Position numbers and translations under genes: made by a program. Under the pieces are notes generated by a model. The model was not told the DNA's origin and did not search any database. It saw nothing but the letters and a program-made list of their open reading frames with translations. From NCBI GenBank assembly GCA_045590215.1, contig JAZNQO010000017.1, positions 23,858 through 87,857 on the forward strand: a stretch of DNA of 64,000 bases, in the 5' to 3' direction. The stretch comes from RUG563 sp045590215 (GTDB lineage: Bacteria > Bacillota > Clostridia > Christensenellales > Aristaeellaceae). Below, piece by piece: positions 1-7,515 of the stretch; positions within the stretch are counted from its first letter, which is position 1; every line of letters starts with the position of its first letter.

Positions 1-248
1 ATGGTTCCTGTGCGGAATACATCACAATGGGTATGGCCGTTTCTGCCGGGGAGCGGGAATTTGACACTATCGTGGCGGTGCATGAAAAGCACCTGAATGG
101 CGTTATTCCCCCTTGCGGCAATTGTCGGCAGATGTTGTTTGAATACTGCCCGGATATCAAAGTGATTGTCAATGATGAAAAAGGCAAGCTCATCAAAGTT
201 GCTGCCCGGGATTTGCTTCCCTTTACGTGGCAGAGCGTTGTTTGCTGA
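1..248 (+). CDS. Cytidine deaminase family protein, 5' truncated by window edge
   Basis: The reading frame is open from base 3 and lacks its start. The fragment carries the two zinc-site signatures of the cytidine/blasticidin-S deaminase fold: a Ser-Cys-Ala-Glu motif at the very beginning (zinc ligand and catalytic Glu) and PCGNCRQ further on (the PCxxC zinc ligands). The family hydrolytically deaminates cytidine-like nucleosides in the cytoplasm. The stop at 246-248 is 14 nt before a Nudix gene, so the three genes here probably form a nucleotide-salvage or housecleaning operon. A second cytidine deaminase domain occurs in this window fused to YbeY at 46744-47643. The substrate (cytidine or another aminopyrimidine nucleoside) cannot be decided from the fragment. 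Confidence 0.85.
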   Translation, partial: GSCAEYITMGMAVSAGEREFDTIVAVHEKHLNGVIPPCGNCRQMLFEYCPDIKVIVNDEKGKLIKVAARDLLPFTWQSVVC

Positions 249-262
249 AAGGATGAAAACAA

Positions 263-763
263 ATGAAAGAGCCCTTAAACTGCTGTTTTTGTGTGGGAAA
301 GGATTGGTTTCGCTATCGTGTGGGGGCGATTATTATCGCCGACGGGCATGTGCTGCTTTCCTATGGCGAGGAAGTGAAGCATTATTATACTGTTGGCGGC
401 GGCGTGCACGTGGGCGAAACGGCAGAAGAAGCGTTGCTTCGGGAAGTGAAAGAAGAAACCGGCGAAGATTTTGAAATCCAGCGGCCGCTGTGCTTCATCG
501 AGAATTTTTTCAAGGGCAAGGGCGGCTCTTTGGAGGGCTTGGATTGCCACACCATTGAAATGTATTATTTAATGAAGCCCAAAGAAAAGAAAGAGTACGA
601 TGTGGGAAGCGTTAATTCCGGCGGCGAAAGCGAAAAAATGCGCTGGCTGTCCATTGATCGCTTGGATGAATACGATGTGCGGCCGTCTCTCATTAAGGAT
701 CTGGTGAGAAACCTGCCGGAACAATTCCTGACCATTGTCAACGACGGAAGAGAACAGCCGTAA
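263..763 (+). CDS. Nudix hydrolase
   Basis: The 166-residue protein has a clear Nudix box at about residues 46-68: GG-V-x2-GE, then REVKEETGE, giving the GX5EX7REUXEEXGU pattern with the metal-binding glutamates. Nudix proteins hydrolyse nucleoside diphosphates linked to a second moiety. Substrate specificity cannot be read from the box. An AAAGGA-like site lies about 10 nt before the ATG. The gene sits between a cytidine deaminase gene and a second Nudix gene with 13-14 nt gaps, which suggests co-transcription. The N-terminal pair of cysteines (CCFC) does not form a complete zinc ribbon. The family is certain; the role is not. Confidence 0.88.
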   Translation: MKEPLNCCFCVGKDWFRYRVGAIIIADGHVLLSYGEEVKHYYTVGGGVHVGETAEEALLREVKEETGEDFEIQRPLCFIENFFKGKGGSLEGLDCHTIEMYYLMKPKEKKEYDVGSVNSGGESEKMRWLSIDRLDEYDVRPSLIKDLVRNLPEQFLTIVNDGREQP

Positions 764-776
764 AATGGAGGAAACG

Positions 777-1256
777 ATGCTGGAGAAAGACTGGATTTTT
801 TCAGGGGACACATACAGCTGTGACCTGCGGGCGGCGGCGGTGCTTGTGAAGGATGGCAAAATTCTGGTGCAGCGTGACAGAAACGGCACGGAGTATGCCC
901 TGCCCGGCGGCCATATCAAAATCGGCGAAACGCTGGAAGATGGGCTGATTCGGGAAATGCAGGAAGAAACGGGCGTTTCGATTCATATCCAAAGGATGCT
1001 GTGGAGCGAGGAATGTTTCTGGGAATGGAAGGGCAAAGCCGCCCACAATATTTCCTTTTATTATCTGATTGATGTGCTGGAAAACTGCGCCTTGCTTGCC
1101 ACGGAAGATTTCATTTCGCAAAAGGACAATGGCAATGTGGTGCTGGGCTGGATGCCTATCGAAAAGCTCAAGGACATCACCATTTACCCGGAATTTCTGA
1201 AACAGCAGATTTTCCATCTGGATGCCCCCATTCAGCATTTCATCACCAGAGCATAA
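777..1256 (+). CDS. Nudix hydrolase (second of a tandem pair)
   Basis: A second Nudix protein of about 159 residues with the box GGHIKIGE then REMQEETGV at about residues 43-65. I chose the ATG at 777 because GGAGG at 767-771 precedes it by 5 nt. The in-frame TTG at 735 and ATG at 765 lie inside or against the previous gene and lack a site. The protein is only distantly similar to its neighbour outside the box, so this is a paralogous pair and not a recent duplication. It closes the apparent cdd-nudix-nudix operon and is followed by a strong hairpin. The substrate is unknown. Confidence 0.88.
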   Translation: MLEKDWIFSGDTYSCDLRAAAVLVKDGKILVQRDRNGTEYALPGGHIKIGETLEDGLIREMQEETGVSIHIQRMLWSEECFWEWKGKAAHNISFYYLIDVLENCALLATEDFISQKDNGNVVLGWMPIEKLKDITIYPEFLKQQIFHLDAPIQHFITRA

Positions 1257-1271
1257 GCGAAAATCCATATA

Positions 1272-1316
1272 AACAAAGCCCGTCAAGATGTGAGAAAAAT
1301 CTTGACGGGCTTTGTT
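1272..1316 (+). terminator. Terminator hairpin after the Nudix pair
   Basis: A perfect 18-bp inverted repeat (AACAAAGCCCGTCAAGAT at 1272-1289 and its complement at 1299-1316) with a 9-nt loop starts 16 nt after the second Nudix stop codon. The downstream side ends in TTTGTT, a weak U tract, so termination is likely but not of the strongest type. Confidence 0.7.
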
Positions 1317-1390
1317 GTAACATAGCAATAGTGTGGGGAATAGAACAACAAGAATTATTTTCCTTACCCCAAGTCGGTTTCAGGAGAGCG

Positions 1391-1425
1391 CGAGAGGATA
1401 CTTTTGACGCAATAGTACCCTCTCG
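1391..1425 (-). terminator. Hairpin downstream of the PIG-L gene, possible terminator
   Basis: CGAGAGGATAC (1391-1401) pairs with GTACCCTCTCG (1415-1425), with one mismatch. It lies just beyond the stop of the minus-strand PIG-L gene. No good T tract follows on either strand, so its role as a terminator is uncertain. Confidence 0.35.
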
Positions 1426-1436
1426 TATATAACCCC

Positions 1437-2648
1437 TTACTCCGTTTCTATGTTCTCAAAGAAATCGTTCTTTTCCACGTCTTCGCCCACGGTGGTATGG
1501 GCGAGGCCGAAGCGATAGCAGGAATAATCGCTGTCCCGTGGTTCCACGGTGAAAAGCTCAAATTCGCCGGTTTCCTTATTCTTCTGTCCCTGATCGTGCT
1601 GGGAGAAGTGCCAGCGATAGCCTTCCAAGGCCATTTCATAGCCCGTTTTGCCATCGAAAGCGGCAAGGGGCTGATCCCAGTCCATTTCGATCTGATTTTT
1701 GGGATAGAGATGCAGATACAGCTTTTTCACTTCCCAAGTGCCATGCTTTGCGGCCAAATCTGTATATTTGGAGGCATCAGCGGCGGTTTTGATGCAGTTT
1801 TGCATGGCATCGGCGCAGGTTTTGTGTGCGCCGTGGCCATATTCGCCGTTCACGTCATGGGTGATGACCACGTCGGGCTTGAAGCGGCGCAGCTGCTCCA
1901 CCAAGAATTTATTGGTGGCCCCTTTGCCCCATGCGTCATAGATGGTGGCCACTTTGGTGGAATACTTATCCCAGAAATCGTTGATGACGGGATAGGTTTT
2001 CACGCCGCAGGCCCACAGACCGTTGAGCAGCTCGCTTCTGCGCTCCATGAGGTTGCAGGTCATATAAACGACCACCACATCCATCTGCTTTTCCCCGGCA
2101 TAATAGGGAATGGCTCCGCCAAAGAACAGCATCTCGTCGTCGGGATGGGCCGAGAGCAAAAGCAAATCCGCCTTTTCGGGGGCAGGCTGCCAAAACTGGA
2201 CGGTGGAAGGCAGATCCCCTTCGCCGTAAACGAACAATTCCCCGATGCAAAGGGTGGTTTGCTTGGAAGAAACGGGCAGGATACGAATCTGCTTTTCCCC
2301 TTCCAGCGGCGCAAACTCATGGGCATAGAGCCCTTCGCTCTCATAAACTGTTACCCATTCGCCGTTGCGGCGTGCCTGCACCTGCCAAGGGGTCAGCTTA
2401 TCCCCAAAGCAGACATAGACGCCATGAATAGGGGTATCCTTCGGGGCTTTTACGGTAACGGAAGGGTTTTTCATTTTGTTGCTCAGATAGATGGTGTGCC
2501 AATCCCTATCATAGATGCGATCCAGCGTTTTATACTTGCCGGGGGAGAGGGTGAGCTCACAATCGGCGGTGATATCCTTGGCTTCTTCCGCCAAGGCCGG
2601 CAGGCAGCACAAAAGCACAAGCAAAAGCAGCAGCAAAAACTTTTTCAT
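1437..2648 (-). CDS. Secreted PIG-L family deacetylase with N-terminal beta-sandwich domain
   Basis: A 403-residue protein with a Sec signal peptide (MKK, a Leu-rich core, cleavage near ALA-EE at about residue 20). Residues about 25-150 look like a discoidin/carbohydrate-binding-like beta domain. The catalytic part starts near residue 160 with the hallmark AHPDDE motif, which supplies zinc ligands and the general base in PIG-L/LmbE deacetylases. A later HDVNGEYGHGAH segment supplies the third zinc-ligand His. Family members remove N-acetyl groups from GlcNAc-type sugars. A secreted form with a binding domain suggests action on an extracellular or cell-wall glycan, which is inference. GGAGG precedes the ATG. 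It stands alone downstream of ispH. Confidence 0.85.
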   Translation of the reverse strand: MKKFLLLLLLVLLCCLPALAEEAKDITADCELTLSPGKYKTLDRIYDRDWHTIYLSNKMKNPSVTVKAPKDTPIHGVYVCFGDKLTPWQVQARRNGEWVTVYESEGLYAHEFAPLEGEKQIRILPVSSKQTTLCIGELFVYGEGDLPSTVQFWQPAPEKADLLLLSAHPDDEMLFFGGAIPYYAGEKQMDVVVVYMTCNLMERRSELLNGLWACGVKTYPVINDFWDKYSTKVATIYDAWGKGATNKFLVEQLRRFKPDVVITHDVNGEYGHGAHKTCADAMQNCIKTAADASKYTDLAAKHGTWEVKKLYLHLYPKNQIEMDWDQPLAAFDGKTGYEMALEGYRWHFSQHDQGQKNKETGEFELFTVEPRDSDYSCYRFGLAHTTVGEDVEKNDFFENIETE

Positions 2649-2659
2649 AAGGCCTCCGA

Positions 2660-2713
2660 AAAGAACAGGGCTGCCCCTGCGGACGATATGCCCGGCATGA
2701 CAGCCCTGCTTTT
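2660..2713 (-). terminator. Terminator after ispH-S1
   Basis: CAGGGCTG (2666-2673) and CAGCCCTG (2701-2708) form a stem. Read on the minus strand, the hairpin is followed by TTCTTTTC. It lies in the short gap between the ispH-S1 stop and the PIG-L start. Confidence 0.5.
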
Positions 2714-2730
2714 TGAAATTTCAGATGGAA

Positions 2731-4752
2731 TTATTCTTCCACGAGAGCTTCAACAGCTTCTTCCACGGCTTCTTCAGCGTAAACTTCTTCCGCTTCGCCG
2801 GGGATTTCCATGTTGTCGCTTTCTTCAAAGGCGTTATCGGCCAGAGCTTCACGAACGCTCAGACTGATGCGCTTGGCTTCGGGATCCACAGCCAGCACCT
2901 TCACATTGACCAGCTGGCCAACGCTCAGCACGTCTTCTACCTTTGCGACTCTGGTCAGGGCGCACTGGGAAATGTGAACCAGACCGTCAACACCGGGTTC
3001 CAGTTCAATGAAAGCACCGAAGGGACGGATGCGGACGACTTCACGTTCCAGAATCAGGCCCACGGGATACTTTTCTTCGATGTTGTCCCAGGGCTTGGGC
3101 TGCAGCTGCTTGTAGCCAAGCTGGATGCGTTCACGATCACGATCCAGAGACAGAACCTTTACTTCCACTTCCTGGTTGATCTGCAGCACGTCAGAGGGAT
3201 GGCCAACGCGGCTCCAGGCCAGATCCGTGATATGGATGAGGCCGTCCACGCCGCCCAGATCCACAAAAGCACCGAAATCAGCAAAGCGGCGCACGATACC
3301 GGTGATGGTTTCGCCTTCCGTAAGCTTTTCCCAAGCGGCAGCCTTCTTGGCGGCGTTTTCTTCTTCCACCACCTGCTTGCGGCTGGCCACGATGCGCTTC
3401 TTCTGCTTGTCAACGTCGATGATCTTCAGCTTCATTTCCTGACCCACGAACTGGCCGATCTTTTCAACATAACGGCTGGCCAGCTGGGAAGCGGGAACGA
3501 AAGCACGGATGCCGCCTTCGATGGTGGCCAGCAGGCCACCCTTAACGGCTTCCTTGCCCACGGCGTCGATGTATTCGTTGTTTTCAAACTTAACCATCAG
3601 CGCATCCCAAGCCTTGCGGTTTACGATGTTGCGCTGAGAAAGCAGGACGTTGCCTTCGCCATCATTAACCTTGACGACCTCAACTTCAATTTCGTCGCCC
3701 ATTTTTACGTCCTTGTCCACCAGGTCGGCTTTCTTAATGAGCCCATCAGACTTATAACCGATGTTGACGCAAACTTCGTCTTCGGTGATCTGGACGACCG
3801 TGCCGGTAACCGTCTGGCCGTTGTGAATACGGACAACAGTCTTTTCGATGTCTTCCATCGTGAGCACGGGGGTATCATTGGTGACGGGTTCCTGAAGGGT
3901 TTCCTGGTCGATGTGTTCCATGTCGTTCATGCGTGTGACAACCTCCTTAAATGACCAATCCGGTGTGGATGCGCCGGCGGCTATTCCTATGTATTCCGTG
4001 TGGATATTTCCAAAGTGCGGCGGTATTTCCGCAGCACGTTCCACCAAACAGGTGCGTGGGCAAAGGGCCTTGCAGGCTTCATAGAGCTTGCGAGTGTTGG
4101 CACTCATTCTGCTGCCCACAACAATCATGGCATCTGCCTTTTTTGCCAGCTCTCTTGCCGCTTCCTGGCGGCGGGCCGTGGCGAGGCAGATGGTGCATTT
4201 TTTTTCAAGATGTTGGATTTTTGTTTCCAGGATGCCGGTGATGCTCTCCCAGCGTTCCATGGGAAAAGTGGTCTGGGAAACGCAGAGGGCGTTTTCCATT
4301 TCCGGCAGGGCAAGGGCGTCTCCCTCGTTTTCGATGATGTGACATTCCCCGTGGCACCAGCCGGCCGTGCCTTGCACTTCCGGGTGCTCCCTTTCGCCAA
4401 TCAGCAGAACCGGAAGCGCACTTTGCGCCACGATCTGATGCAGAGCTTTGACATAGGTGCAGGTGCAGTCTCTGATATCCAGCCCCTGCCTTTCGCAGGC
4501 GGCGTACACATCCGGGCTTACGCCGTGGCTTCTTAGCAGCATAATGCCGTTTTCTGCCTGCCCAATATCGGTCACCTGCCGCACGCCTTTTTCCGCAAGG
4601 GCGGCGGTGGCCTGGGGGTTATGGATGAGAGCACCCAGCGAATAGCAGGGAATCCCTTTTTGCAGAGCCTCCTCCGCCGCCAGATGTGCCATTTCCATGG
4701 CCTTTCTTACCCCGGCGCAATAACCGGCGTGTGCTGCGAGAACACAAGGCAT
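2731..4752 (-). CDS. ispH: IspH (HMBPP reductase) fused to ribosomal protein S1-like domain array
   Basis: A 673-residue fusion. Residues 1-280 are IspH, the last enzyme of the MEP isoprenoid pathway, reducing HMBPP to IPP/DMAPP. The three Fe-S cysteines appear as C12 (GYCAGV), C98 (CTCTYV) and C189 (TICLAT), with active-site His in IHN (44) and REHPEV (123), the SQTT motif near 160, and AGASTP at 260. Residues about 305-635 hold four S1 RNA-binding repeats, the third and fourth the most canonical (FGAFVDL, FGAFIEL). The tail is Glu-rich. This fusion is an established feature of many Clostridia, where it replaces separate ispH and rpsA genes. It has its own transcription unit, divergent from the rimP operon. 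Confidence 0.95.
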   Translation of the reverse strand: MPCVLAAHAGYCAGVRKAMEMAHLAAEEALQKGIPCYSLGALIHNPQATAALAEKGVRQVTDIGQAENGIMLLRSHGVSPDVYAACERQGLDIRDCTCTYVKALHQIVAQSALPVLLIGEREHPEVQGTAGWCHGECHIIENEGDALALPEMENALCVSQTTFPMERWESITGILETKIQHLEKKCTICLATARRQEAARELAKKADAMIVVGSRMSANTRKLYEACKALCPRTCLVERAAEIPPHFGNIHTEYIGIAAGASTPDWSFKEVVTRMNDMEHIDQETLQEPVTNDTPVLTMEDIEKTVVRIHNGQTVTGTVVQITEDEVCVNIGYKSDGLIKKADLVDKDVKMGDEIEVEVVKVNDGEGNVLLSQRNIVNRKAWDALMVKFENNEYIDAVGKEAVKGGLLATIEGGIRAFVPASQLASRYVEKIGQFVGQEMKLKIIDVDKQKKRIVASRKQVVEEENAAKKAAAWEKLTEGETITGIVRRFADFGAFVDLGGVDGLIHITDLAWSRVGHPSDVLQINQEVEVKVLSLDRDRERIQLGYKQLQPKPWDNIEEKYPVGLILEREVVRIRPFGAFIELEPGVDGLVHISQCALTRVAKVEDVLSVGQLVNVKVLAVDPEAKRISLSVREALADNAFEESDNMEIPGEAEEVYAEEAVEEAVEALVEE

Positions 4753-4928
4753 CCTCTTCTACCACCCCAAAATTGAGCTAATATGAAAGTATTCGCTGTT
4801 TCTCCTGTTTTTCCTGCTGAAAAAAATAATTTTTTCATATTTTTATGAACTTTTTTTCAAAAAGCATAATTTGCGGGAAAAGAAGGGAAAAGAGCAGGTT
4901 TTGCAAGGCTTTTTTGGCAAAAACAGGC

Positions 4929-4957
4929 TTGTATTTTTGCCCTTCGTGTGGTATACT
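4929..4957 (+). promoter_or_regulatory. Sigma-A promoter of the rimP-nusA-infB operon
   Basis: TTGTAT (4929-4934), a 17-nt spacer and TATACT (4952-4957), directed into the long 5' leader of rimP. The preceding 4753-4928 stretch between the divergent genes is AT-rich with no gene that I can support. Confidence 0.7.
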
Positions 4958-5054
4958 AACTCCGTGGTGCGCTTTGGCGTGCCTGTGCTGTCGTGGAAAG
5001 GAAACGGCAGGTACGGAAAATGAAATGTGTCCTTGAAGAAAGAAGGGTTTAACG

Positions 5055-5143
5055 AAGAGTGGGAACGGCAATGCACAGCTTTGGGAAGCGGAGGTTTATT
5101 CCGCATCCGGCAAAGGCGATGTGTTGCGGTTGAGCCCACTCTT
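5055..5143 (+). promoter_or_regulatory. Structured leader RNA of the rimP operon
   Basis: A long nested inverted repeat lies between promoter and rimP. AAGAGTGGG (5055-5063) pairs with CCCACTCTT (5135-5143). Inside it, GCAA (5068-5071) plus CAC (5074-5076) face GTGTTGC (5121-5127), CTTTG (5079-5083) pairs with CAAAG (5111-5115), and GCGGA (5088-5092) pairs with TCCGC (5100-5104). The GAGTGGG/CCCACTC outer stem resembles hairpins I recall upstream of rimP in other Firmicutes, but here the interior is unusually long. No T tract follows the 3' arm, so it is not a simple terminator. Confidence 0.55.
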
Positions 5144-5174
5144 TATGTATTTTCAGCCGGAAAAGGAGAACGAT

Positions 5175-5654
5175 ATGCCCCCCAAAAACGCCAACATGCA
5201 AAAGATTACAGCTATTTGTGAACGCTTCGCCGCAAAACTGGAATATTATCTGTGCGACGTAGCCATAGAAAAGGAACCCACCGGCCGGTACCTTCGCATT
5301 TATATTGACAAAGACAGCGGCATTACGCTGGATGACTGCGAAAAATATCATCGGGCGGTGCAGGCATCTCTGGAAGATTATGATTATGATTTTCTGGAGG
5401 TTTGCTCTCCGGGCATTGACAGGCCCATCAAAAACCAGCGGGATATTGATATGTCCATCGGGCTGGAAGTGGCGGCCAAGCTCTATAAGCCGCTGAACGG
5501 GCAAAAGACGGTGCAGGGTGCACTGGTGAGGATGGATGAAAACGAAGTGGTGATCCTCTGCGGGGAAGAAGAAATTGCAATGCCTCGCAAGAGCGTGGCG
5601 CAGGTGCGGCTGGTGCCGGACCTGAGTGCCTTGGACGAAGAAGAAACTTTTTGA
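5175..5654 (+). CDS. rimP: Ribosome maturation factor RimP
   Basis: Assists late assembly of the 30S subunit. The 159-residue product from the ATG at 5175 (AAAGGAG at 5162-5168, spacing 6) matches family length. It shows the characteristic core: LRIYIDKDSGITLDDCEKY at about residues 40-58, then FLEVCSPGIDRPI, and a C-terminal Sm-like barrel. An upstream in-frame ATG at 5121 would place the start inside the leader hairpin and is rejected. First gene of the classic rimP-nusA-rnpM-ylxQ-infB operon. Confidence 0.95.
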   Translation: MPPKNANMQKITAICERFAAKLEYYLCDVAIEKEPTGRYLRIYIDKDSGITLDDCEKYHRAVQASLEDYDYDFLEVCSPGIDRPIKNQRDIDMSIGLEVAAKLYKPLNGQKTVQGALVRMDENEVVILCGEEEIAMPRKSVAQVRLVPDLSALDEEETF

Positions 5655-5683
5655 AATTTATAGAAAGCAGGGGTTAAGAAACA

Positions 5684-6868
5684 ATGGCAGCTCGCAAGTC
5701 TGAAATGTTTGAAGCAATCGAAAATCTGGCCAAGGCAAAGGATATCAATGCCGAGCAGATTATTTCCGCCGTGGAAGAAGGTTGCAAGGCCGCTTACCGC
5801 AAGTATGCAAAATATTCCTCCGCCCAGAACGAGGCTGCTTCCACCAATCTTTCCGTGGTGATGAGCCGGGAACACGATATCCAGATTTTCGCCCGCAAGG
5901 TGGTTGTGGATGTGGTGGAAGACGAAAATCAGCAGATGACGCTGGAAGACGCCCGGAAAATCCGCCCCAATTATGAACTGGGCGATATCGTGGAAATCGA
6001 AGTGACGCCCCGTGATTTTGGCCGTGTGGCCGCCCAGACCGCAAAGCAGGTGATTCTCCAGCGCATGCGTGAACTGGAAAAGGGAAAAATTTACGACGAA
6101 TACATCGAAAAAGAAAATGAAATCCTCACCGGCATTGTGGATCGGGTGGATAACGATAACGTGTATGTGGAGCTGGGTGCTACCCGTGGCGTGCTGAACA
6201 AGAGCGAGTTCATGCCCGGCGAAGAATACCGCCCCGGCGATCATATCAAGGTGTATGTGCTGCAGGTGTATCGTGCAGGCCGGGAAGCGGCAGGCCCCCA
6301 AGTGGCGGTCAGCCGTGTGCATACGGGCCTTGTAAAGCGTCTGTTTGAAATGGAAGTGCCGGAAATTGCTACCGGTATCGTGCAGATCAAGTCCATCGCC
6401 CGTGAAGCAGGCAGCCGCACCAAGATTGCCGTGGCTTCCTCCGATGCTGCTATCGACCCCGTGGGTGCCTGCGTGGGCCCCCGTGGCATCCGTGTGGATA
6501 AAGTGGTTAGCGAGCTGAAAAACGAAAAAATCGACATCATCAAATGGAGCGCAGACCCGGCAGAATTCGTGGCCAACGCTCTGAACCCTGCCCATGTGAT
6601 GAGCGTGTATGTATCCGAAAAGGAAAAGATTTGCCGGGTGATCGTGATGGATAATCAGCTGTCGCTGGCCATCGGCAAGGAAGGGCAGAACGCACGCCTG
6701 GCCGCCAAGCTGACGGGATGGAAGATTGACATTAAATCCCAGACCCAGGCTGCCGAGCTGATGCAGATGGATCTGCCGGAGTTGAAGATGGGCGATGGTC
6801 AGGTGATCGCCGATGAATACGACGAAGACGATTATCTGCTGCCCGATCTGGATGACGATATCGAATAA
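5684..6868 (+). CDS. nusA: Transcription termination/antitermination factor NusA
   Basis: Binds RNA polymerase and nascent RNA, modulating pausing, termination and antitermination. The 394-residue protein has the N-terminal RNAP-binding domain (about 1-125), an S1 domain (about 133-200, TGIVDRVDNDNVYVEL), and two KH domains (about 230-345) with the GPRGIRVDKVVSEL and AIGKEGQNARLAAKL signatures. It ends with a short acidic tail (DEYDEDD). It lacks the extra C-terminal acidic repeats of proteobacterial NusA, as is usual in Firmicutes. It follows rimP by 29 nt. Confidence 0.96.
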   Translation: MAARKSEMFEAIENLAKAKDINAEQIISAVEEGCKAAYRKYAKYSSAQNEAASTNLSVVMSREHDIQIFARKVVVDVVEDENQQMTLEDARKIRPNYELGDIVEIEVTPRDFGRVAAQTAKQVILQRMRELEKGKIYDEYIEKENEILTGIVDRVDNDNVYVELGATRGVLNKSEFMPGEEYRPGDHIKVYVLQVYRAGREAAGPQVAVSRVHTGLVKRLFEMEVPEIATGIVQIKSIAREAGSRTKIAVASSDAAIDPVGACVGPRGIRVDKVVSELKNEKIDIIKWSADPAEFVANALNPAHVMSVYVSEKEKICRVIVMDNQLSLAIGKEGQNARLAAKLTGWKIDIKSQTQAAELMQMDLPELKMGDGQVIADEYDEDDYLLPDLDDDIE

Positions 6869-6886
6869 GCGATCAAGGAGACATCC

Positions 6887-7174
6887 ATGAAAGAAAGAAA
6901 AACGCCCATGCGTATGTGCGTCGGCTGCCGGGAAATGCAGCCCAAGAAGAGCCTGATTCGTGTGGTGCGCTCTCCGGAAGGCGTCGTTTCCATGGACATT
7001 ACGGGGCGCAAGCCCGGTCGGGGTGCCTATGTGTGCAAGAATGCCCAGTGCCTGCAAAAAGCACTGAAGCAAAAGCAGCTGGAAAGGGCCTTCTCCTGTA
7101 CGCTGGGGGAAGAAACCCATCAGGCACTGATGAAAGAGCTGAGCCAGCTGGAGGCAGCAGATGGCGAAGATTGA
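6887..7174 (+). CDS. rnpM: RNase P modulator RnpM (YlxR family)
   Basis: A 95-residue YlxR-fold protein with the family signatures RMCVGCREMQPKKSLIRVVR (about residues 9-28) and GRGAYVCKNAQC (about 43-54). In B. subtilis YlxR was shown to bind the RNase P RNA and modulate its activity, hence the name RnpM; that role is taken from the family. The gene lies 18 nt after nusA and overlaps the start of ylxQ by 14 nt, which implies translational coupling. Confidence 0.93.
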   Translation: MKERKTPMRMCVGCREMQPKKSLIRVVRSPEGVVSMDITGRKPGRGAYVCKNAQCLQKALKQKQLERAFSCTLGEETHQALMKELSQLEAADGED

Positions 7175-7475
7175 AGGGCTGCTGGGGCTGGCCATGCGGG
7201 CCGGGCAGCTGACCGTGGGGGCGGATTTGACCCTCCGGGAAATCAAGGCCGGGAAGGCGGCACTGGTGCTGATGGATGCGCAGGCATCAGAAAACACCAA
7301 AAAGAAGCTGCAGGACGCCTGTGCTTTTCGCCGGGTGCCCCTGCATATCATGGAAGCAGGCCTGATCGACGCAGCCTGCGGCAGGGAAGGCAGAATGGCG
7401 GCTGCCCTGAAAAAAGGCAGCATGGCTGGGCAGATTTCCCAGATGCTTAATCAAGCGGAAAACACACTGACATAA
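7161..7475 (+). CDS. ylxQ: L7Ae-family RNA-binding protein YlxQ
   Basis: A 104-residue member of the L7Ae/L30e/YbxF fold that binds kink-turn RNA. Diagnostic stretches are LLGLAMRAGQLTVGAD at the N-terminus and the AALVLMDAQASENTKKKL segment at about 34-51. Its precise cellular role is not settled in the family. It starts inside the last codons of rnpM and is followed 40 nt later by infB, the conserved Firmicutes order. Confidence 0.92.
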   Translation: MAKIEGLLGLAMRAGQLTVGADLTLREIKAGKAALVLMDAQASENTKKKLQDACAFRRVPLHIMEAGLIDAACGREGRMAAALKKGSMAGQISQMLNQAENTLT

Positions 7476-7515
7476 ATTCAATTCAAGGCCGATATGGCGG
7501 GGGTGCAAGCATCGA

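Noticed and set aside
735..776. TTG start for the second Nudix gene
   Set aside because: It lies inside the previous gene; GGAGG at 767-771 points to ATG 777.
1497..2867. Plus-strand open frame of 456 codons opposite the PIG-L gene
   Set aside because: The minus strand has a signal peptide, ribosome-binding site and the AHPDDE motif; the plus frame has none.
2713..3954. Plus-strand open frame opposite the S1 part of ispH
   Set aside because: A shadow of the S1 repeats; no recognisable domain and no start signal.
5483..7423. Minus-strand open frame of 646 codons opposite rimP, nusA, rnpM and ylxQ
   Set aside because: It overlaps four conserved genes and its product shows low-complexity His/Phe-rich sequence with no motif.
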